Below are positions 6,965 to 13,161 of a DNA stretch of 14,459 nt, in pieces. Numbering within the stretch: the stretch's first letter is position 1; each line of letters begins with the position of its first letter. Source of the stretch: Natronohydrobacter sp. (GTDB lineage: Bacteria > Pseudomonadota > Alphaproteobacteria > Rhodobacterales > Rhodobacteraceae); the NCBI GenBank assembly GCA_007118445.1, contig SKRP01000127.1, positions 1 to 14,459 of the forward strand, in the 5' to 3' direction. The notes under the pieces are model-generated. The model was not told the origin of the DNA and searched no databases. It was given only the letters and a program-made list of their open reading frames with translations. A program made the translations under genes and the position numbers.

Positions 6965-8125
6965 CTACTGCCCCTGCGCCTCGCGCATCTCGGCCTCGAT
7001 CTCGCGCCAGCGGGCCACGGCGCGGTTGTGATCCTGCAGATTGGTCGAGAATGCATGCCCGCCAGTCCCGTCTGCCACGAAATACAGATAGGGCGTGTCA
7101 TCAGGGTCGAGCGCCGCTGCAATCGCCGCGCGTCCGGGATTGGCAATCGGCGTTGGCGGCATCCCGTCGATGCGGTAGGTGTTATAGGGCGTCACCGCGT
7201 CCAGTTCCGACCGCCGCAGCCCGCGCCCCAGCGTGCCCTGCCCCATGGTGATGCCGTAGATCACGGTCGGATCGGTCTGTAGCCGCATCGGCACGCGCAG
7301 ACGGTTGACGAACACACTCGCCACCTGCCGCCGCTCATCGGCCTGACCGGTTTCCTTCTCGATGATCGAGGCCATGATCAGCGCCTCTTCCTGATTGGCG
7401 TAGGGCAGATCATCGACCCGCGCGTCCCAGAGATCGGCCAGAATGCGGGTCTGGCGCGCTTCCATCTCGGCCAGGATTTCCTGCCGGTCCGCCCCGCGCG
7501 TCACTGCATAGCTGTCCGGTGCAAGCCAGCCCTCGCGTGGCACTTCACCCGGATCGCCGGACAGGAATTCGGCCAGCCGCAGCCCTTCCCAGACCTGCCA
7601 GCTGGTCGCACCCTCAGCGACCGTGATGCGATACTGGATATCCGCCTGCGCGGTGAAACGGGCGTAATCCTCGGGCGGTTCTTCCTCGCTGGTGAACTGC
7701 ACAAGCGTTTCAAAGCGCTGCGTCGCCGGGTCCAGTTCGCGCACCAGCGTGTCGATCCGCGTCACCCCGATCCGGTACTGGATCTCGGACCCGCAGGTCG
7801 AGGCCCCGCCGCGCGTCAGCAGGTCCATGATCTGATCCATCGAGGCCGCTTCCGGGATCAGATATGACCCGAAACGCAGCGCATCCGCGCGGTCGGTATA
7901 TTGCGCGCCGATGCGGAAAACCTGCTGCGAGGCAATCGCCCCCTGCTCCGCCAGCGCGCCAGAGACCGCGCGCAGCGACGATCCTGGTGCCACGCGGAAA
8001 CAGATCGCCTGTTCCAGCGGTCCTTCGGCAAAGAAGCTGCGCTTGCCCGAGGAAATCACCACCGCCAGCGCGACCAGCCCCACGATCATCAAGGTCAGCA
8101 TATTGGCGACAAAATGCCGGATCAT
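6965..8125 (-). CDS. mltG: Endolytic transglycosylase MltG (YceG family)
   Basis: A 386-residue inner-membrane enzyme that cleaves nascent glycan strands internally and is thought to set their length. It has one N-terminal transmembrane helix (about residues 8-26), then a LysM-like domain (about 38-108) and the YceG catalytic domain. The catalytic glutamate lies in MASIIEKETG (Glu256, equivalent to E. coli Glu218). Other family blocks are VFVNRLRVPMRLQTDPTVIYG (continuous from 271), TPYNTYRIDGMPPTPIANPG (from 312) and HAFSTNLQDHN (357-367). A region at about 110-170, between the LysM-like and catalytic parts, is longer than in E. coli (340 residues). The start codon overlaps the fabF stop as ATGA, so translation is probably coupled. 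fabF-mltG adjacency is common in proteobacteria. Confidence 0.96.
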   Translation of the reverse strand: MIRHFVANMLTLMIVGLVALAVVISSGKRSFFAEGPLEQAICFRVAPGSSLRAVSGALAEQGAIASQQVFRIGAQYTDRADALRFGSYLIPEAASMDQIMDLLTRGGASTCGSEIQYRIGVTRIDTLVRELDPATQRFETLVQFTSEEEPPEDYARFTAQADIQYRITVAEGATSWQVWEGLRLAEFLSGDPGEVPREGWLAPDSYAVTRGADRQEILAEMEARQTRILADLWDARVDDLPYANQEEALIMASIIEKETGQADERRQVASVFVNRLRVPMRLQTDPTVIYGITMGQGTLGRGLRRSELDAVTPYNTYRIDGMPPTPIANPGRAAIAAALDPDDTPYLYFVADGTGGHAFSTNLQDHNRAVARWREIEAEMREAQGQ

Positions 8126-9387
8126 GCGTCAGCCACCTTGCCCAGGATCAGGCTGGCATTGGTGCCGCCAAAGCCGAAACTGTTCGACAGCGCCACGCGG
8201 ATATCGCGCTTGCGCGCTGCTTTCGGGGCCAGATCAAGCGGGGTGTCCACCGCCGGATTGTCCAGATTGAGCGTCGGCGGCGCGATCTGATCGCGGATCG
8301 CCAGCACGCAGAAAATCGCCTCGACCGCGCCGGCCGCGCCCAGCAAATGCCCGATGGCGGATTTCGTCGAGGACATCGTGGCTTTCGACGCACCCGCGCC
8401 CAGCAGCCTTTCGACGGCGGCCAGCTCGATCACATCGGCCATGGTCGAGGTGCCATGCGCGTTGATATAGTCGATCTGATCCGCGCTGATCCCGGCGCGG
8501 GTGACTGCTGCCTGCATCGAGCGCAGCGCGCCATCGCCATCTTCAGCGGGTGCCGTGATATGATATGCATCGCCCGACATGCCATAGCCAAGCACTTCAG
8601 CGTAGATTTTCGCGCCGCGCGCTTTCGCGTGCTCATAGTCTTCCAGCACGACAACGCCCGCGCCCTCGCCCATCACGAACCCGTCGCGATCCGCGTCATA
8701 GGGGCGCGAGGCGGCTTTGGGATCATCGCCACGTTTCGTGGACAGCGCCTTGCAGGCATTGAACCCGGCAATGCCGATTTCCGAAATCGGGCTTTCCGCC
8801 CCGCCCGCGATCATCACATCCGCATCGCCCCACTGGATCAGCCGCGCCGCATCGCCGATGGCGTGGGCACCAGTGGAACAGGCCGTCACAACCGCATGGT
8901 TCGGCCCCTTGAACCCGTAGCGGATCGACACCTGCCCCGAAACCAGATTGATCAGCGCCGAGGGGATGAAGAAAGGCGAGACCCGGCGCGGGCCGCGTTC
9001 CTTCAAGAGCACCGCCGTATCCGCAATCGCCGACAGCCCGCCAATGCCAGAGCCGATCATGACCCCGGTGCGGATGCGCGCGGCCTCATCCTCGGGCATC
9101 CAGCCTGCGTCCCGGATCGCCTGATCCGCTGCGGCCATCCCGTAAAGGATGAACTCATCGACCTTGCGCGCCTCTTTCGGGGCCATCCAGTCATCGGGGT
9201 TGAATGTGCCATCCGACCCGTCCCCGCGCGGGACTTCGCAGGCATAGCTCGTGCCCAGATGGCCCGCATCAAAACGCGTGATCGGACCTGCGCCGGACTG
9301 GCCTGCCAGCAGCCGGGACCAGCTTTCCTCTACACCGCAGGCCAGAGGCGAGACCATGCCCAACCCGGTGATGACAACTCTGCGCAT
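8122..9387 (-). CDS. fabF: Beta-ketoacyl-ACP synthase II
   Basis: A 421-residue condensing enzyme that extends acyl-ACP with malonyl-ACP in type II fatty-acid synthesis in the cytoplasm. The catalytic set is complete: nucleophile Cys170 in TACSTGAHAIGDA, His311 in INAHGTSTMAD, and Lys342/His347 in STKSAIGHLLGAAGA; the glycine-rich SNSFGFGGTNAS (401-412) closes the fold. Length is normal for FabF (E. coli 413). ATG 9387 is supported by AGAGGG about eight bases upstream on the minus strand. The gene overlaps mltG by four bases. The usual upstream partner acpP is not present: the next gene upstream is an unrelated sensor kinase, separated by a 127-base gap carrying a large inverted repeat. It therefore probably has its own promoter in that gap, though I cannot name -35/-10 boxes with confidence. 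Confidence 0.97.
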   Translation of the reverse strand: MRRVVITGLGMVSPLACGVEESWSRLLAGQSGAGPITRFDAGHLGTSYACEVPRGDGSDGTFNPDDWMAPKEARKVDEFILYGMAAADQAIRDAGWMPEDEAARIRTGVMIGSGIGGLSAIADTAVLLKERGPRRVSPFFIPSALINLVSGQVSIRYGFKGPNHAVVTACSTGAHAIGDAARLIQWGDADVMIAGGAESPISEIGIAGFNACKALSTKRGDDPKAASRPYDADRDGFVMGEGAGVVVLEDYEHAKARGAKIYAEVLGYGMSGDAYHITAPAEDGDGALRSMQAAVTRAGISADQIDYINAHGTSTMADVIELAAVERLLGAGASKATMSSTKSAIGHLLGAAGAVEAIFCVLAIRDQIAPPTLNLDNPAVDTPLDLAPKAARKRDIRVALSNSFGFGGTNASLILGKVADA

Positions 9388-9437
9388 GACATCGCCCTCT
9401 CATCGCGTATCCTTGCGTTCTGATACCGGGATTTTCC

Positions 9438-9496
9438 GCTGTGGAAAAGGGCCGACACCCTGCACCAGCCCCGGATCGGCAGGGTTTTTCCACAGC
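9438..9496. promoter_or_regulatory. Two-part inverted repeat with opposed DnaA-box-like 9-mers upstream of fabF
   Basis: Outer arms GCTGTGGAAAA (9438-9448) and TTTTCCACAGC (9486-9496) pair perfectly over 11 bases. Inner arms ACCCTGC (9457-9463) and GCAGGGT (9479-9485) pair over 7 bases around a 15-base loop, with an 8-base one-sided bulge (9449-9456). Each outer arm contains TTTTCCACA, one on each strand (9486-9494 plus, 9440-9448 minus), one mismatch from the DnaA box TTATCCACA and within the relaxed form TTWTNCACA. It lies 51 to 109 bases before the fabF start, where an operator would be expected. There is no T-run after the stem, so it is not an evident terminator for the kinase gene. DnaA binding is a hypothesis. 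Confidence 0.5.
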
Positions 9497-9514
9497 CGCC
9501 AGAACACAAACGCG

Positions 9515-10915
9515 TCACGCCCGCGTCAGGGTCGACAGCATCGCCTGTAGCAGGACCGGGCGTTGAAACGGTTTTGGCACGCAGTCATCCATGCCGACCG
9601 CGCGATATTCCGCGACCTGATGGCGCATCATATTGGCTGAAAGCGCGATGATCGGCGTGCGCGCGCGCCCTTTATCCGCCTCGCGCGACCGGATGGCCTG
9701 CGTGGCCGCGATCCCGTCCATGCGCGGCATCTGCACATCCATCAGGATCAGGTCCGGCGCATCGCGCTCCCATGCTGCAAGCGCTGCCGCCCCATCCCCG
9801 ACAATCTCGAGGGTCACGTCAAAACGCTGCAACAGGCTGCGCAGAACCAGCTGGTTGGTCTTGTTATCCTCGGCCGCGAGAATGCGCAGCGCGCGCGCAT
9901 GGGTCAGCGCGACGAATTCCTTTTCGGTGCTCAACCCGGTCGCAACCGGCGGGGTCTGTGCATGCCCCACCCGCAACCGGGCGTGAAAACTGGCCCCGAT
10001 TCCGGGCTGCGGCGGGGCCAGCACCAGATCGCCCTGCATCAGTTCGCAGAACCGGCGCGCAATCGACAGGCCCAGCCCGGTGCCGCCATATTCGCGCGAC
10101 ACCGACACGCCGCCTTGCGCATAGGGCCGGAACAGGTTTTCGATTTGGTCGTCGGGGATGCCGGGCCCAGTATCGGTCACAACCATCTGCAGCTCATATC
10201 CCTCGGCCAGGTCCAGCAGATCGACCGTGACCGACACGCTGCCGCGCTCAGTGAACTTGACCGCATTCGAGACCAGATTGCCGAGGATCTGGCGCAGGCG
10301 GGTCGGGTCACCGGTCACCCAGCGCTGCGCAGCCGTGGCCAGATCGAGCGTGAATGTCAGCCCCTTTTCCTGCGCCTTGAGCACATTCATCCGCGCCACA
10401 GACTGCACGACAGCGGCCAGATCGAAAGGCACGGAGTCGATATCGAACTTTCCGGCCTCGATCTTCGAGAGGTCGAGAATGTCATTCAACACGGCCTGCA
10501 GCATGTCGCCCGATTCAAGAATGACATCGAGCATCTGCTGTTGCTCAGGCGCGAGCTTTGTGTCGCACAAAGCCGCCGCCATCCCCAGAACCCCGTTCAG
10601 CGGCGTGCGGACTTCATGGCTCATATTGGCCAGAAACACCGATTTCGCCGCATTGGCGGCTTCAGCCTGGGCGCGCGCCGCTTCAAGATCGGCGGTGCGG
10701 GCCCGCACCGCCTGTTCCAGCGCGGCGGCCTGCGCAGTCAGGGCCTGATTGGCCTCGAACAGTTCGCGGCTGCGCGCTTCGAGCAATCTTTCGGCATCCT
10801 GTCGCGCCTTGCATGCGCGCAGATAGCGCCGTCGCGACACCGGCGCATCCGGGGTGCCCGATCCGCCGTCAGCGGGCTGTTGCAGCCCCGTCAGAATGCC
10901 CGGCTTCTCGGCCAT
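9515..10915 (-). CDS. Soluble hybrid sensor histidine kinase with C-terminal receiver domain, H-NOX partner
   Basis: A 466-residue kinase without signal peptide or membrane helix, so cytoplasmic. After a low-complexity start (1-28) comes a probable coiled coil (about 33-90, rich in Ala/Glu/Arg). The HisKA domain carries MSHEVRTPLNG with phosphoacceptor His100. The HATPase_c domain shows the N box NLVSNAVKFT (213-222), the G1 box VTDTGPGIPD (246-255) and the G2 box GGTGLGLSIA (277-286). A receiver domain follows (about 343-462), with acidic pair Glu349/Asp350, phosphoacceptor Asp393 in LMDVQMPRMDG, Ser426 and Lys448. It has no sensor domain of its own and begins nine bases after the H-NOX gene, so H-NOX is the likely input (HnoK/HahK-type role). 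There is no HPt domain, so signal output needs another protein. The ribosome site is weak (AAGG), suggesting coupling to the upstream gene. Confidence 0.93.
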   Translation of the reverse strand: MAEKPGILTGLQQPADGGSGTPDAPVSRRRYLRACKARQDAERLLEARSRELFEANQALTAQAAALEQAVRARTADLEAARAQAEAANAAKSVFLANMSHEVRTPLNGVLGMAAALCDTKLAPEQQQMLDVILESGDMLQAVLNDILDLSKIEAGKFDIDSVPFDLAAVVQSVARMNVLKAQEKGLTFTLDLATAAQRWVTGDPTRLRQILGNLVSNAVKFTERGSVSVTVDLLDLAEGYELQMVVTDTGPGIPDDQIENLFRPYAQGGVSVSREYGGTGLGLSIARRFCELMQGDLVLAPPQPGIGASFHARLRVGHAQTPPVATGLSTEKEFVALTHARALRILAAEDNKTNQLVLRSLLQRFDVTLEIVGDGAAALAAWERDAPDLILMDVQMPRMDGIAATQAIRSREADKGRARTPIIALSANMMRHQVAEYRAVGMDDCVPKPFQRPVLLQAMLSTLTRA

Positions 10916-10924
10916 GTCAGCGCC

Positions 10925-11470
10925 TTAGTCCCGGTAAGTGATCGTGAACTCGCTCACAGCGTCGACCGGATGGTCAAGGTCGCGGCGGCGGATCTCGGCC
11001 GGGCGGCCGAAGTGATCGACGCAGGCTTCGACCAGTCCATGACAGAAATCCGAAAGCGGGCGCGGCGAGCGATAGACCATGCACATCCCGGTCCCGGTCC
11101 GTTCGGTGACATCGAAACGCGGCAGCTCTGCTTCCGGGTAAAGCTTGCGCACTTCGACATGGACTTCATCCTCGATCGCGGCCAGCATGTCCAGCGCGTC
11201 GGGTTTGTTGGTGAAAAACGCGGGATAGGCTTTGGCGAAATGCGCGTGCATCCAATGTCCGAAATGGCGCTGCAGCGCATCTTCAGAGGTGCCGGTATGG
11301 GATGACAGGGCCTGCACAAGCGTCATGAGTTCTGAACACGGGTAGTTGCCGACCACAGTATAGGCCCCGCCCGATGGCAGATCGCAGCTGTCGATGATGT
11401 CATCGACGACCGCTTCACCGAGAAGGGACTCTGCCATCTCGACAAGTTCGACAAAAACGATTCCCTTCAT
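10925..11470 (-). CDS. H-NOX haem nitric-oxide sensor protein
   Basis: A 181-residue stand-alone haem NO/oxygen-binding protein of normal length. Family marks: MKGIVFVELVE at the start, SGGAYTVVGNY (33-43), the proximal haem ligand His104 in IEDEVHVEVRKLYP, Pro117 in the AELPRF segment after it, and the porphyrin-propionate motif YxSxR as Y133-R-S-P-R137. The protein binds ferrous-haem NO in the cytoplasm; in studied systems NO binding changes activity of a histidine kinase encoded next door, and here a hybrid kinase follows after nine bases. By offset from YxSxR, the position of the distal oxygen-stabilising tyrosine in oxygen-binding H-NOX is Phe142, suggesting NO rather than oxygen sensing. 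ATG 11470 is chosen because GGAG (11476-11479) is five bases upstream and the protein then starts at the conserved MKG; the longer frame from 11509 lacks support. Confidence 0.95.
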   Translation of the reverse strand: MKGIVFVELVEMAESLLGEAVVDDIIDSCDLPSGGAYTVVGNYPCSELMTLVQALSSHTGTSEDALQRHFGHWMHAHFAKAYPAFFTNKPDALDMLAAIEDEVHVEVRKLYPEAELPRFDVTERTGTGMCMVYRSPRPLSDFCHGLVEACVDHFGRPAEIRRRDLDHPVDAVSEFTITYRD

Positions 11471-11490
11471 GCTGTCTCCATCGACAGATG
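11468..11490 (-). promoter_or_regulatory. Hairpin covering the ribosome site and start codon of the H-NOX gene
   Basis: On the minus strand the leader reads CAT CTGTC GATGGA GACAG C ATG. CTGTC pairs with GACAG around a six-base loop, and beyond a single bulged C the start codon ATG pairs with CAT. The Shine-Dalgarno GGAG (11476-11479) lies at the loop/stem border. If it forms in the mRNA, this eight-pair hairpin would block ribosome access. It is short, and coincidence cannot be excluded. Confidence 0.4.
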
Positions 11491-11589
11491 GTGCCTGAGA
11501 AGGATGCATACCACAACCGGAACGCCAGTTTCGTTAACAACTTTCAGAAAATGAAAACTCAGTTCTGTCGCTATATCTCAGGCCCACAG

Positions 11590-11615
11590 AAAAACCCCGG
11601 CCTTGCAGCCGGGGT
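11590..11615 (-). terminator. Intrinsic terminator of the pntAB unit
   Basis: Read on the minus strand, ACCCCGGC (11608-11615) pairs with GCCGGGGT (11594-11601) around the loop TGCAAG and is followed directly by a run of T (11590-11594). It is the classic form of a factor-independent terminator, 26 bases beyond the pntB stop. It should separate pntAB from the downstream H-NOX/kinase pair, which therefore needs a promoter within 11471-11589. In that leader I see TTTCA-N5-TGAAA (11542-11556) but no convincing -35/-10 pair. Confidence 0.9.
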
Positions 11616-11640
11616 CTATCATTTCTCACTAAAGCACAGA

Positions 11641-13143
11641 TCAATCGATCATCGGCAGCAGGCTGTCCACAGACGCTTTCGCATCCCCGTAGAACATCCG
11701 CGTGTTGTCCTTGTAGAAGAGTGGGTTCTCGATCCCCGAATACCCGGTCCCCTGCCCGCGCTTCGAGACAAACACCTGTTTCGCCTTCCACACTTCCAGC
11801 ACCGGCATCCCGGCAATCGGGCTGTTGGGGTCTTCCTGCGCGGCCGGGTTCACGATGTCATTCGAGCCGATGACGATCACAACATCCGTATCCGGAAAGT
11901 CGTCATTGATCTCGTCCATCTCGAGCACGATGTCATAGGGCACCTTGGCCTCGGCCAGAAGCACATTCATATGCCCCGGCAGACGGCCCGCCACCGGGTG
12001 GATGGCGAAGCGCACTTCCTTGCCCTTGGCGCGCAGCTTGCGGGTCAGTTCGGCCACGCCTTGTTGCGCCTGCGCGACGGCCATGCCATAGCCCGGCACG
12101 ATGATCACGCTATCGGCGTCATTGAGCGCTGTAGCCACACCATCAGCATTGATCGCGACCTGCTCGCCCTCGACCTCCATCGCGGGACCAGTCGTGCCGC
12201 CGAAGCCGCCCAGGATCACGCTGATGAAGCTGCGGTTCATGGCCTTGCACATGATGTAGGACAGGATCGCGCCCGAAGCGCCGACCAGCGCGCCCACCAC
12301 GATCAGCAATTCATTGCCAAGCGAGAAGCCGATCGCTGCGGCCGCCCAGCCGGAATAGCTGTTGAGCATCGACACCACGACCGGCATATCCGCCCCGCCA
12401 ATGCCCATGATCAGGTGATAGCCGATGAACAGCGCCAGAGCCGTCAGCACCAGCAGGAAGAAGATCGACGCGCCCGCGCTCTCGGCATAGGCCAGATAGA
12501 GACCCGCGAAAACCACCGAGGCCACCGCCGCGCCCGCATTCAGCATATGCCCGCCCGGCAGCTTCTTGGCCGCCGAATCCACGCGCCCCGCAAGCTTGCC
12601 ATAGGCGATGATCGAGCCGGTGAAGGTCACCGCGCCGATCCAGATCCCGATCATCAGCTCGACCCGCAGAATGGTGACTTCGACAGCGGTTTTCTTGCCG
12701 ATGATGGCCGCGAAATTGGTTAGGCTCAGCCAGACATCATAGGCCTCGACCGACATCAGCCCGACTGGTTGCGGGAAAGGCAGCCCCTGGGCCATGAACT
12801 CCTGCGCCACACGCCCGATTTCCAGATGCGCGTTGAAGCCCACCAGAACTGCCGCCAGACCGACCAGCGAATGCATGAAGGCGACCAGCTCGGGCATCTG
12901 CGTCATCTGCACGCGGGTTGCCAACTGCCAGCCCACCAGACCGCCAATGGCGATCAGGACCAGCGTCAGCCCCCACATGCCCGAACCGGGGCCGACCAGC
13001 ATGGCCAGCACCGCCACGGTCATCCCCGCAATACCATACCAGATCGCCCGTTTCGCGCTTTCCTGCCCCGAAAGGCCCCCCAGCGACAGGACGAAGAGAA
13101 CTGTTGCGACAGCATAGGCCGCAACTGTAAATCCGAAATCCAT
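11641..13143 (-). CDS. pntB: NAD(P)(+) transhydrogenase, beta subunit
   Basis: A 500-residue inner-membrane subunit of the proton-translocating transhydrogenase, which uses the proton gradient to make NADPH from NADH. The N-terminal two thirds are hydrophobic helices of the proton channel domain (dII), including FMHSLVG with His91, the channel histidine conserved with E. coli, and VVSMLNSYSGWAAAA (256-270). The C-terminal NADP(H)-binding domain dIII (about 325-500) shows VPGYGMAVAQAQ (349-360), HPVAGRLPGHMNVLLAEA (382-399), VIGSNDIVNPAA and the closing GYSGIENPLF. At about 107-155 there is an insertion relative to E. coli PntB (462 residues). The start ATG 13143 has AGGGGG upstream and follows the pntA stop by 18 bases. 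The gene ends at a strong terminator. Confidence 0.97.
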   Translation of the reverse strand: MDFGFTVAAYAVATVLFVLSLGGLSGQESAKRAIWYGIAGMTVAVLAMLVGPGSGMWGLTLVLIAIGGLVGWQLATRVQMTQMPELVAFMHSLVGLAAVLVGFNAHLEIGRVAQEFMAQGLPFPQPVGLMSVEAYDVWLSLTNFAAIIGKKTAVEVTILRVELMIGIWIGAVTFTGSIIAYGKLAGRVDSAAKKLPGGHMLNAGAAVASVVFAGLYLAYAESAGASIFFLLVLTALALFIGYHLIMGIGGADMPVVVSMLNSYSGWAAAAIGFSLGNELLIVVGALVGASGAILSYIMCKAMNRSFISVILGGFGGTTGPAMEVEGEQVAINADGVATALNDADSVIIVPGYGMAVAQAQQGVAELTRKLRAKGKEVRFAIHPVAGRLPGHMNVLLAEAKVPYDIVLEMDEINDDFPDTDVVIVIGSNDIVNPAAQEDPNSPIAGMPVLEVWKAKQVFVSKRGQGTGYSGIENPLFYKDNTRMFYGDAKASVDSLLPMID

Positions 13144-13161
13144 CTCTTATACCCCCTGCCG

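Noticed and set aside
7864..9423. 519-residue plus-strand open frame opposite fabF and part of mltG
   Set aside because: Longest frame in the window but antisense to two genes with complete active sites; no recognisable domain and no ribosome site.
9438..9496. Inverted repeat as a factor-independent terminator for the kinase gene
   Set aside because: The stem is not followed by a T-run on the minus strand; a regulatory dyad fits better.
9438..9496. Replication origin suggested by DnaA-box-like sequences
   Set aside because: Only two boxes, no AT-rich unwinding region, and no dnaA, hemE, parAB or gidA nearby.
9899..11305. 468-residue plus-strand open frame opposite the kinase and H-NOX genes
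   Set aside because: Spans two firmly identified genes on the other strand; composition is that of an antisense shadow.
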